A stretch of DNA of 64,000 nucleotides from Saprospiraceae bacterium. Lineage in GTDB: Bacteria; Bacteroidota; Bacteroidia; Chitinophagales; Saprospiraceae. The position numbers were made by a program, and so were the translations under genes. The stretch is taken from positions 150,320 through 214,319 of the forward strand of contig JAHBTW010000008.1 in the NCBI GenBank assembly GCA_019638385.1. The letters run 5' to 3'. This document shows, one piece after another, positions 53,566-61,054 of this stretch. The notes below the pieces were generated by a model that was not told the DNA's origin, made no database searches, and worked only from the letters and a program-made list of their open reading frames with translations. How positions within the stretch are numbered: the stretch's first letter is position 1; each line of letters starts with the position of its first letter.

Positions 53566-54000
53566 ATGTTAATAAAAATATTCACGATTCCCATTCCAGG
53601 AGGTGAGGCCATCAATGACGACCTGAACGCATTGTTGCGCTCCAAAAAGGTGCTGGAGGTAGAGAGTCAGGTGGTGAGCAGCGCTCATGGTGCACACTGG
53701 TGTTTTTGTGTAAAATACTTAGATGAACCTGCGGGGGATCGGAAAAAAGTGGACTACCGGGAAGTTCTGGCACCGCTGGTTTTTCAACGTTTCGAGCGCA
53801 TGCGGGAGCTGCGCAGGCAAATTTCTCAGGAAGAGGCGGCGCCGGCCTATACGGTATTTACCGATGAAGAAATGGCCGCATTGGCGAAAATGGAGCGTCT
53901 TACTCCCGAAGCGATGAACAGTGTAAAAGGAATCGGAAAAAATAAGATAGAAAAGTACGGTGCGCGATTTATCCAGTTGATGCAAGATGAAAAGGGCTAA
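53566..54000 (+). CDS. DGR accessory protein with HRDC domain
   Basis: A 144-aa protein starting MLIKIFTIPIPGGEAINDDL. The C-terminal 50 residues (FTDEEMAALAKMERLTPEAM, NSVKGIGKNKIEKYGARFIQ) are a typical HRDC nucleic-acid-binding helical domain. HRDC proteins are known as the alternative to Avd as DGR accessory factors beside the RT. Its stop overlaps the RT start by 14 bp, implying coupled translation. No Avd-like four-helix protein is present. A longer ORF from 53464 would start inside the low-complexity tract. Confidence 0.85.
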   Translation: MLIKIFTIPIPGGEAINDDLNALLRSKKVLEVESQVVSSAHGAHWCFCVKYLDEPAGDRKKVDYREVLAPLVFQRFERMRELRRQISQEEAAPAYTVFTDEEMAALAKMERLTPEAMNSVKGIGKNKIEKYGARFIQLMQDEKG

Positions 54001-54991
54001 CCATCTCATACCGCTGATTGCCGACCCTGATAACCTGAGGCTGGCATTCTGGAAGGCGCGCAAAGGCAAAAACCATGCGGCGCAGGTGGAGGCATACCGA
54101 AACCGATTGGACAAAAACCTGACGGCGCTGCGCGAACAAATAACGACCGGCCTGTTGGATGTGGGCAAATACCATTACTTTCGGGTGTACGAACCGAAAG
54201 AGCGGCTCATTTGCGCGGCCGCGTTCGACGAGCAGGTATTGCACCACACCTTGATGAATGTATGCCATGAGCATTTTGAGCGGCATCAAATCTTCGACAG
54301 CTATGCCAGCCGGAAAGGGAAGGGGAACCATGCCGCTCTTGCGCGTGCAAGATCATTTACCAAACAGTACGATTGGTACCTGAAACTGGATGTACGGAAA
54401 TTCTTCGAAACGATACATCACGGAATGCTGAAGGCACAATTGGAACACCTGTTTAAAGAAAGGCGGCTGTTGGAGATTTTCGGCAAGATCATTGACAGTT
54501 ATGAGGCGCAGCCGCAACGCGGGGTTCCGATCGGCAATTTGAGCAGTCAGTATTTTGCCAATCACTATCTCTCCGGGTTAGATCATTTCATCAAAGAAAA
54601 ATTAGGCGTCAAAGCGTATGTGAGATACATGGATGATATGGTCTTGTGGTCCAAGGACAAAGCTGCGCTAAAGCGCGCGCTGGTAGAAATTACGACGTAT
54701 ATAGAGGGTACATTGCATTGCACACTCAAGCCGGTTCAGTTGCAGCGCTGCCGTTTGGGCCTGCCGTTTCTGGGATACCGGCTGCTGCCTTACCAAACTC
54801 GCTTGTTGCAACAAAGCAAGCAACGGTTTATCCGGAAATTGAATATTGCTGAGGAGTATCTCGAAACGGGGGAGTGGAGTCAGGCAACTTATCAGCGCCA
54901 TGTATTGCCCCTGTTGGCGTTTACGTGGCATGCGGATACGGAGGCATTCAGAAGAAAAGTTATTTTTCAAAATATAGGTCAATTGCCATAG
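53987..54991 (+). CDS. DGR-type reverse transcriptase
   Basis: A 334-aa retroelement RT. The first catalytic Asp is Asp135 in YLKLDVRKFF. The active-site box is Y214-M-D-D (YMDDMVLWS). The motif IGNLSSQ (182-188) has the IGxxxSQ form that marks DGR RTs. RT motifs upstream (YEPKERLICAAAFDEQVLHH) and LPFLGYRLLP downstream are in place. No maturase or endonuclease domain is present. It copies the TR RNA with adenine-directed errors and, with the accessory protein, transfers the cDNA to the VR. The last base of its stop codon is the first base of the TR. Confidence 0.96.
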   Translation: MKRANHLIPLIADPDNLRLAFWKARKGKNHAAQVEAYRNRLDKNLTALREQITTGLLDVGKYHYFRVYEPKERLICAAAFDEQVLHHTLMNVCHEHFERHQIFDSYASRKGKGNHAALARARSFTKQYDWYLKLDVRKFFETIHHGMLKAQLEHLFKERRLLEIFGKIIDSYEAQPQRGVPIGNLSSQYFANHYLSGLDHFIKEKLGVKAYVRYMDDMVLWSKDKAALKRALVEITTYIEGTLHCTLKPVQLQRCRLGLPFLGYRLLPYQTRLLQQSKQRFIRKLNIAEEYLETGEWSQATYQRHVLPLLAFTWHADTEAFRRKVIFQNIGQLP

Positions 54992-55123
54992 GGCGACAAC
55001 CGCGTGTACCGCGGCGGCAGCTTCTTCAACGATGCGCAGAACTGCCGCGCTGCCTACCGCAATCACAACGATCCGGCGAATAGCAATCACAATATTGGCT
55101 TCCGCCTGGTCTGCTCCCTGCAG
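54991..55123 (+). other. DGR template repeat (TR)
   Basis: A 133-bp non-coding copy of the VR directly after the RT stop. Adenines sit mostly in AAC, AAT and CAC-type codons at positions matching surface residues (for example counterparts of Asp-Asn, Gln-Asn, His-Asn and Asn-His), the classic design that lets A mutations sample many amino acids without creating stops. One difference from VR is not at an adenine (T at 55023, A in VR at 53291). Confidence 0.97.
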
Positions 55124-55153
55124 CTCACAGGAAAGCCGGATGGCTACCACTGA
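55123..55153 (+). other. Hairpin immediately after TR, inverted copy of the VR flank
   Basis: The 31 bp here align to the reverse complement of 53392-53423 with three single-base indels and no substitutions. It also folds on itself (GG..AGCC / GGCT..CC). Confidence 0.65.
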
Positions 55154-55209
55154 ACAGGCGATTGTCCTGCCCCCGCCGTATAGCGGGGCAAAAACGCGGC
55201 TCAACCCGC

Positions 55210-55260
55210 AGGGCGGTAGTAATAGTAGGCGACGGTTCCGAACCTTCTGCCGCCCTTTCT
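55210..55260 (+). terminator. Long-stem terminator of the DGR transcript
   Basis: AGGGCGGTAG (55210-55219) pairs with CTGCCGCCCT (55247-55256), followed by TTCTTG. It would end the RT-TR transcript about 90 nt past the TR. The remaining bases between 55154 and 55209 show a small CCCGCCGTATAGCGGG hairpin and no gene. Confidence 0.55.
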
Positions 55261-55262
55261 TG

Positions 55263-55278
55263 TAAATTTGTATATTTG
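55263..55278 (+). promoter_or_regulatory. Tandem -7 boxes before xisH
   Basis: TAAATTTG (55263-55270) and TATATTTG (55271-55278) both fit TAnnTTTG, 17-32 bp before the ATG at 55295, so xisH-xisI probably has its own promoter. Confidence 0.55.
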
Positions 55279-55294
55279 TGCATAAAAGCAGTCT

Positions 55295-55708
55295 ATGCCC
55301 GCGAAGGATTTTTACCATGATGTTGTGCGTCAGGCGTTGGAAAAAGATGGCTGGACGATTACGCATGATCCCTATTTTATGCGAATCGGAAGAAGGAAAG
55401 GTTATATTGATTTAGGGGCAGAAATAGTAGCGGCAGAGCGGGAAAGCGAAAAAATAGCAGTAGAAATAAAGAGTTTTGTGAGCTTGTCTGATTTGGATGC
55501 TTTTGAAGATGCACTGGGCCAATTTTTACTTTATCGCCCGGCATTAGCAAAAAAGGAGCCTGATAGAATGTTGTTTCTGGCTATTCCGAACGGCTTTTAC
55601 GTTAAGTTTTTCGATGATCCGTTTTTTCTGGAAGTTGCGGATTTGTATGAATTGAGGTTACTGATTTTCAACGAAAAAGACCCAAATATCTTAAGATGGA
55701 AAAGATAA
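55295..55708 (+). CDS. xisH: XisH-family protein
   Basis: A 137-aa protein of the XisH family: MPAKDFYHDVVRQALEKDGW, TITHDPYFMRIGRRKGYIDL, AVEIKSFVSLSDLDAFEDAL, GQFLLYRPALAKKEPDR. The E-x-K motif in AVEIKSF and the acidic residues around it resemble a PD-(D/E)xK nuclease-like core. XisH and XisI were first described as factors controlling excision of the fdxN element in heterocystous cyanobacteria and are spread mainly in filamentous bacteria. Here no fdxN-type element exists. It overlaps xisI by 13 bp. Confidence 0.92.
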   Translation: MPAKDFYHDVVRQALEKDGWTITHDPYFMRIGRRKGYIDLGAEIVAAERESEKIAVEIKSFVSLSDLDAFEDALGQFLLYRPALAKKEPDRMLFLAIPNGFYVKFFDDPFFLEVADLYELRLLIFNEKDPNILRWKR

Positions 55709-56037
55709 CGCTTTATAAGAAAATTGTTCGCGACCTGTTCGGAGCAATTGCGTCCATGTCTCCTTCCGATGAGCAGGTGGAAACGCAGTTGGTTATAGAC
55801 GACGAGCGCGGTCATTACCTTCTTTTTTCGGTAGGTTGGGAAGACGATAACAGGGAATACGCCCCTTTTCTGCATATTGATGTAACCTCCATGGGCAGGG
55901 TTTTGATACAGCATGACGGCACCGACCTCAAAGTCGCGCTGTTACTGGCAGAAAAGGGTATCCCCAAAAGTGATATCGTGCTGGCTTTTCATCCGAAACA
56001 CCAACGCGCCTTGTTGCCTGAATTCGCAGAGGTTTGA
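55696..56037 (+). CDS. xisI: XisI-family protein
   Basis: A 113-aa protein with the family pattern MEKITLYKKIVRDLFGAIAS, ETQLVIDDERGHYLLFSVGW and the conserved HIDVTSMGRVLIQHDGTDLK, and a C-terminal DIVLAFHPKHQR. XisI always accompanies XisH, and the 13-bp gene overlap fits this. The pair's biochemical role outside cyanobacteria is unknown. Confidence 0.92.
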   Translation: MEKITLYKKIVRDLFGAIASMSPSDEQVETQLVIDDERGHYLLFSVGWEDDNREYAPFLHIDVTSMGRVLIQHDGTDLKVALLLAEKGIPKSDIVLAFHPKHQRALLPEFAEV

Positions 56038-56067
56038 GACGCTCCCCGACATGTACCTTAATCGCTT

Positions 56068-58557
56068 ATGACACCACCCACCATCACCGACATCATCACC
56101 CGCATCGGAACCCTCATCGGACAGCCGCTCCAGCTCGCTCCCGCGCGCGGCGCCGATACCGTGTCGGGCGTGATGCCCATTCGGAAGAAAGAACCCTTTC
56201 GCTATGCCCTGCGCAATGACCGCCTCGCCGGGCTGAACCTCGCCGGCGCCAACCTCGACGATGCGCAATGGGCGCAAATACTCCAACTGCTCGGTGCGGA
56301 TGCAGAACACCTCGAAGCGCTCAACCTGCGCGACAACCGACTCACTGCGTTCCCAACCGTTCCGGCCATGCGCCGGCTCCGCTACCTGGACTTGTGCAAC
56401 AACCAACTGCGGGAATTCGCGCCGCCGCCCGGCGTGGCGGAGCAATTGACGCACCTGTGGCTGTACGGCAATGCCGACCTGGCCACGCCGCCGCCGGAAA
56501 TCGTGGCGCAGGGGCGCTATGCGATTGCTAATTATTTTCGGGAGGCAAAAGAGGAGCTTGTATTTCTCAAGGAGGCCAAACTTCTGCTGCTCGGCGAGGG
56601 CAGAGCAGGAAAAACTTCCTTCGCACTGAAAATGAAGAGCCTTAGCAACCCATTACCTAAAAAAGACGAAACAACACGCGGCATCGCGGTGGAAACGTTG
56701 CCCATCGGGGAGGGCGATAAAGCCTTCAATATTCACCTGTGGGATTTCGGCGGACAGCAGATTTATCACGGTACGCATCGCTTTTTCCTCACCAAGCGCT
56801 CTCTGTATGTGGTATTGGCCGACAATCGAAAGCAGGATACCGATTTCGATTATTGGTTGCAAATGGCCGAGTTGTACGGTGAAGGGAGTCCTTTGTATGT
56901 GGTGGTGAACCAAACCGACAACCGCCCGGCATATCCCAATCTGGGCGGTATGAAAAAGCGCTTCGATTTTCTGAAAGATATGCTGGTTGCCAATTTAGAT
57001 ACGTTGGCCGAATTTGACCGCAGCGAGGGCGCGGCTGCCCGCAATACGGCGGACACCCAAAAAGTGGCCAATGTCATCAAAAACCGCATCTGCGAATTAG
57101 ACCACCTTACCCAACCCTTGCCGAAAACCTGGTACGACATCCGGAGAGAACTGGAACGGGTGCGAGATACAGAAAATCGGAATTATATCTCACTCGAACG
57201 TTATTACGACATTTGCGCGGCACACGGTATTAAAGACCGGGACCGCTGCCTTTTTCTCAGTGCCTACCTGCACGACCTCGGCGCTGTACTGCACTTCCAG
57301 GGAGACGGGGCTTTGAGCGAAACTGTCATACTTCGCATGACATGGGCCACAGACGCAGTTTTTAAAGCTTATGACAGCCCTTTGGTTCACAGCGGCGAAC
57401 GCCCGGGGTATTTTAGAAAAGCAGATATTCGACAAATATGGAGCGGCGAAGCGTATGCCGACAAACAAGAGCAACTATTGGCGCTGATGCTCCGGTTCAA
57501 GCTATGCTATCAAATAGGCGAATCGGAGGAATACATCATGCCCGAATTGCTGCCCTTTGCCCAGCCGGACTATGCGGCACAGATTCCTGCACTCAGCGCC
57601 GCTGAGTTGCAACATGCTCCGGCAGTGTATTACGAATATGAATTTATGCCCCGCGGTATATTTCCCCGCTTTGCCGTATTGGCGCATCGGCATATTGCTT
57701 TCGGCCAGCAATTTATCTGGCGCGAGGGCGTCGTACTGCAGTCAGGCGATAGCTATGCCCTCGTGACGGAAACCTACGGTAACCGCAAAATTGTGGTGAG
57801 AAGCATCGGCAAACGCCGCCGGGAATTAAAAACCATTGCTACTGAATATTTAGACAGCATACACTATACCTTCCCCAAACTGCGCGTAAAAAAATTAGTG
57901 CCCTGCAACTGCGATACCTGCCGGGAATTGCCGGAGCCGCATTACTTTGATTATAAAAGCCTTTTGGATCGCCTGGACAAAGGCAAGGAAACCTCGGAGT
58001 GTGATAAGAGCTTTGACCATGTACCCGTTCGTAAATTGCTTGACGAGATATTCGCCGATGGAAGACAGATGGAACCCGATTTTGACAGAAATGAAAACCC
58101 TGAATCCCCTCCTCCCACCGCCCCCAAAAAAGTATTCCTCTCGTACTCCCATGCCAGGATTAAGGATGCTGAGGATATGAAAACGGCCTGTGCCGTGCTC
58201 GAATGGGACGGTAAAATCGAGTTTTGGTACGATCAGAATATTAAGCCTGGCGCGGAATGGGAGGAAGAAATTAAAGAAAAGCTGGAGCAGGCCGATATCA
58301 TTATATTGCTGCTCAGCAAGGAGTTTTGGGCTTCAAATTTTATCAGGAATGATGAACTGCCCTTGGTTGAAAAGCGCCGTACGATGGGCGCGAAAGTGCT
58401 CTGCGTAATGCTGTCTCACAATCAATTTAAAAACACCAAATGGACCATGTTACAGGCCGTGCCGCAACTCAATGGCCGGCTTACCCCCATCAGCGACTGG
58501 CTCGACAAGGATCATGCCTGGGATGAGGTGGTGAATGCGCTGGGCAGTATGTTATGA
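56068..58557 (+). CDS. ROCO-type protein: LRR, Roc GTPase, COR and C-terminal TIR domain
   Basis: An 829-aa cytoplasmic protein. Leucine-rich repeats span about 50-140 (LEALNLRDNRLTAFPTV, LRYLDLCNNQLREF). The Roc GTPase has P-loop GEGRAGKT at 176-183 and switch II WDFGGQQ at 225-231. A COR-like segment follows to about 600, then a Cys cluster (PCNCDTCRELPEP). A TIR domain occupies about 687-829 (KKVFLSYSHARIKDAEDM ... LLLSKEFWASNFIRNDE) with candidate NADase Glu763. Roco proteins are GTP-dependent dimers, and bacterial TIR domains often consume NAD in defence. It starts 30 bp after xisI and is probably co-transcribed with it. Its place beside a DGR suggests a sensor-effector link, which is inference. 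Confidence 0.92.
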   Translation: MTPPTITDIITRIGTLIGQPLQLAPARGADTVSGVMPIRKKEPFRYALRNDRLAGLNLAGANLDDAQWAQILQLLGADAEHLEALNLRDNRLTAFPTVPAMRRLRYLDLCNNQLREFAPPPGVAEQLTHLWLYGNADLATPPPEIVAQGRYAIANYFREAKEELVFLKEAKLLLLGEGRAGKTSFALKMKSLSNPLPKKDETTRGIAVETLPIGEGDKAFNIHLWDFGGQQIYHGTHRFFLTKRSLYVVLADNRKQDTDFDYWLQMAELYGEGSPLYVVVNQTDNRPAYPNLGGMKKRFDFLKDMLVANLDTLAEFDRSEGAAARNTADTQKVANVIKNRICELDHLTQPLPKTWYDIRRELERVRDTENRNYISLERYYDICAAHGIKDRDRCLFLSAYLHDLGAVLHFQGDGALSETVILRMTWATDAVFKAYDSPLVHSGERPGYFRKADIRQIWSGEAYADKQEQLLALMLRFKLCYQIGESEEYIMPELLPFAQPDYAAQIPALSAAELQHAPAVYYEYEFMPRGIFPRFAVLAHRHIAFGQQFIWREGVVLQSGDSYALVTETYGNRKIVVRSIGKRRRELKTIATEYLDSIHYTFPKLRVKKLVPCNCDTCRELPEPHYFDYKSLLDRLDKGKETSECDKSFDHVPVRKLLDEIFADGRQMEPDFDRNENPESPPPTAPKKVFLSYSHARIKDAEDMKTACAVLEWDGKIEFWYDQNIKPGAEWEEEIKEKLEQADIIILLLSKEFWASNFIRNDELPLVEKRRTMGAKVLCVMLSHNQFKNTKWTMLQAVPQLNGRLTPISDWLDKDHAWDEVVNALGSML

Positions 58558-59313
58558 TCCCCATCCCGTCCGCGCCCGTGCCAGTTCCTTTCCATCTTTC
58601 ACCCGCAGCAATCGGTGCAGCCGCATAGTGTCATCCACGATGCTCGTTTCGGCAATGAGTTCCTCATTCCATACACATTCGGCGAGGTAGAGTATGTCCA
58701 TGTCGCGGAGGGTGGCGTGTTGGAGCAGTTGTTCGTCGGCGGCTTCGAGCATCCAGTCGGCGTAGAAGCTGTTGGTGAGGTGGAAATTGAAATCGAGGTT
58801 GTGCCAGCCCACGGTGAAGCGGCGCGACTGAACGGGGGCGCCGAGGTCGGGCAGCTTGTCGGCGGCGCGGGGCAGGTAGCCGGCAGGGTAGGGGAGGAGT
58901 TCGTTGTAGGCGAGCAGTTCGGCGGGAATGCGCGCCATGCGGCGGGTGGCGGTGTTCATAAGCAGCCAGGTGGTGGAGGCATCGGCTATTTGGGCGCCGT
59001 CGGCATCGAAGACGCGGAAGTCGCGGTGCGTAAACACCCGCTCGAAACCCGAAGGATGGGTGAGTACTTCAATGGTTTCGCCGAGCATCGGCAGTCGTTC
59101 GATGTGCAGCCGCTGCCGCATGAGCACCCAGGAAATGCCCTGTTGTTCCAAATCCCACACCGAGAGTTTGAGTTGCAGCACATGTTGCATGGAAGCCTCC
59201 TGCATGAGCCGTATCAAGGCCGGTATCGTGAGGCGTTTGTACGGGTCAATCTCGTAGCTGCGAATGGCGAAGCGCTCGCGGTGAAGGAGCGCCGCTGCGT
59301 CGGGTGCGTTCAT
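58552..59313 (-). CDS. Acyl-ACP thioesterase (double hotdog)
   Basis: A 253-aa protein starting MNAPDAAALLHRERFAIRSY. It has the FatA/FatB-like features: EIDPYKRLTIPALIRLMQEA, GISWVLMRQRLHIERLPMLG, and in the second hotdog VGWHNLDFNFHLTNSFYADW with the Asn/Asp-His active-site pair. It releases fatty acids from acyl carrier protein. An in-frame ATG at 59490 would add 59 residues upstream of a good -7 box, so 59313 is preferred. It overlaps the ROCO gene by 6 bp at the 3' ends. Confidence 0.9.
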   Translation of the reverse strand: MNAPDAAALLHRERFAIRSYEIDPYKRLTIPALIRLMQEASMQHVLQLKLSVWDLEQQGISWVLMRQRLHIERLPMLGETIEVLTHPSGFERVFTHRDFRVFDADGAQIADASTTWLLMNTATRRMARIPAELLAYNELLPYPAGYLPRAADKLPDLGAPVQSRRFTVGWHNLDFNFHLTNSFYADWMLEAADEQLLQHATLRDMDILYLAECVWNEELIAETSIVDDTMRLHRLLRVKDGKELARARTGWGS

Positions 59314-59345
59314 AAAAATTGGTTTTGCGCTGTGGCGATGAGGGG

Positions 59346-59353
59346 CAAATATA
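59346..59353 (-). promoter_or_regulatory. -7 box for the thioesterase gene
   Basis: Minus-strand TATATTTG fits TAnnTTTG, 32 bp before the ATG at 59313. Confidence 0.5.
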
Positions 59354-59444
59354 GCGGAGATTTGCAAAGGGAAGCATTTATGCCCGGCCAACCAAAGATT
59401 ACCAGATCGTGTTGGAAAGGGGGTAAAACAATACGCTTCTCCCA

Positions 59445-60803
59445 ATGCTACCAAATGATCAATTACCGGCAGGCGAGATTTCAAACCCAATACAACGGTA
59501 CCTGCCGCGCTTCCCGCTGCTGACGATGCTCTTTGTCGTTGCCGCTTTTACAGCCGATGCTCAACCCACCACCACCCCCTGCACGCTTTCCTACGTCAAC
59601 CATCTGCCCACTGAGCCGTGCCGCGATTACCGGCAGTACGCTCCGGTTATTCCCGAACACACACCGATCAAAAATATTCGTTTGGTGGTGCATGTGGTGC
59701 AGCAGGATAAAGATAGCCTGCCCCGCAATTTTGAAGACAACTCCACCGGACACGACTGGATCAACATGCTGCTGTGGCAACTCAACGTCATTTATCGCAA
59801 TGTGGACCCGCCCAGCCGGCCGGTACCGGAATGCCCTTCTGCATACATGAAACATTCCCGGATTCAGTTTCGAAAGGAGGCTACGTTTTTTCATCAAAGC
59901 TCGCAGCATTGGAACCAAAACCCCCGCGGCAGACCTCGCAACGGCGATAATTGGTGCAATATCTGGGACGACCTCGTGGCGTCTAATCCGGCCATTTCTG
60001 ATGATCTGCGCGACAATGCATTCCATGTTTTTCTGGTGCATTCTACCTGGAGCGAAACGCATACCGGGTTCTCTCCGGGCATCGGCGCCCTGCATGCCAA
60101 TTTTGTGGTGCTCGGCGGGTATTACATAACCCTGTTTGAGTCCGACGATCCGCCGTACGACCATGCGCCGCATGGGGCCGCCATTGCGCTGGGCCACGAA
60201 CTCGGCCATGCTTTCGGCCTGTACCACACCGACGGCGGCGACTTCTGCTGTGACACCTACGAGGCGAAAACCAACAACATCATGAACTCCGGCGGCAGCG
60301 GGATGACCGAATGCCAACTGGCGCGCATGCACTACCTGTTGGAGTCGGGCAATAACTGCTCCACAGCGGGGCATTGTTCCACAGCCTGGAAAACCATCGA
60401 AACCGATTATTGCAGCAAAGACGACTCCTACGACATCATTATTCCGAGCGGGCAGACCGTGATATGGGCCGTAGAGAAAAAGCTCAACACAGACATCATC
60501 GTTCGGGCCGGCGCGCAGCTCGTCATCCGTTGCCGCATCGGCCTGCCCAACGAGGCCCGCATCATCGTGGAGCAGGGCGGGCAACTCGTTATTGACGGCG
60601 GAACCCTTACCCACAACAAAACCCTGTGGCCGCGATGCAGTTCCGGCGAGTGGAGCGGCATTGCGGTGGCCGGCGCCGTAGTGGAATTGGCGCCTTACGA
60701 TATGCTGCCCGAAACGGTTCCGCTGCACGCCTCCGGTCTGGGCCGGGTGGTATTGCGCGGGGCGCTCATCGAACATGCGCGCGATGGGTTTGTGAGGCGC
60801 TAG
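59445..60803 (+). CDS. Secreted HExxH zinc metalloprotease, apparently truncated at the C-terminus
   Basis: A 452-aa protein. A hydrophobic signal (FPLLTMLFVVAAFTADAQ) comes after a short leader; ATG 59526 is an alternative start. The active site is complete: GHELGHAFGLYHTDGG (HExxHxxGxxH, M43/metzincin type), followed by a NNIMNSGGSG Met-turn-like segment. From about 330 a right-handed beta-helix-like region begins (DIIIPSGQTVIWAVEKKLNT, AQLVIRCRIG, GGTLTHNK, GEWSGIAV) and stops abruptly at EHARDGFVRR. No T9SS sorting domain follows, although this architecture normally has one. The stop lies directly before an intergenic repeat, which suggests loss of the C-terminal part. Confidence 0.85.
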   Translation: MLPNDQLPAGEISNPIQRYLPRFPLLTMLFVVAAFTADAQPTTTPCTLSYVNHLPTEPCRDYRQYAPVIPEHTPIKNIRLVVHVVQQDKDSLPRNFEDNSTGHDWINMLLWQLNVIYRNVDPPSRPVPECPSAYMKHSRIQFRKEATFFHQSSQHWNQNPRGRPRNGDNWCNIWDDLVASNPAISDDLRDNAFHVFLVHSTWSETHTGFSPGIGALHANFVVLGGYYITLFESDDPPYDHAPHGAAIALGHELGHAFGLYHTDGGDFCCDTYEAKTNNIMNSGGSGMTECQLARMHYLLESGNNCSTAGHCSTAWKTIETDYCSKDDSYDIIIPSGQTVIWAVEKKLNTDIIVRAGAQLVIRCRIGLPNEARIIVEQGGQLVIDGGTLTHNKTLWPRCSSGEWSGIAVAGAVVELAPYDMLPETVPLHASGLGRVVLRGALIEHARDGFVRR

Positions 60804-60805
60804 TG

Positions 60806-60890
60806 GCGGTATGCGGTATGCGGTGTGCAGTATAGGCAGTATGTGCCTACCGCATACTGCCTGCCGCTGACCGCATACTGCGCCAAAAGC
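60806..60890. repeat. GCGGTATGCGGTATGCGG repeat with inverted arm
   Basis: GCGGTATGCGGTATGCGGTG is followed by CTACCGCATACTGCCTGCCG and GACCGCATACTGC, so the two halves pair into a long hairpin. Related to the GGTAGGCGG family at 7855 and 35621. Confidence 0.75.
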
Positions 60891-60914
60891 GTCCCTTCAG
60901 GGAAAAGCAAACAG

Positions 60915-60946
60915 CAGCCGAAGCAAATGCTCCGGCTGTTTTTTTT
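60915..60946 (+). terminator. Intrinsic terminator
   Basis: CAGCCGAAGC / GCTCCGGCTG with loop AAAT and eight T residues. The rest of the 60947-61054 gap is AT-rich with no gene. Confidence 0.85.
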
Positions 60947-61054
60947 GCATCTTTAAAATTGCCCTACGCGAAAAAAAAATATTTAAAAATTTAAAAATCA
61001 GAAAAATATGCTGTTATTTCGCAGGATTATTTTACCATATAAAATCAAATTTAC

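Noticed and set aside
55032..55265. Short open frame across the template repeat
   Set aside because: It reads the TR in a different frame and ends in the downstream hairpin region; TRs are non-coding templates.
56068..58557. A second DGR variable region in the Roco-TIR gene
   Set aside because: No segment resembling the TR or an FGE/C-type-lectin end is found in this gene.
59481..60776. Long minus-strand open frame opposite the metalloprotease
   Set aside because: Antisense shadow; the plus frame carries an intact zinc-binding motif.
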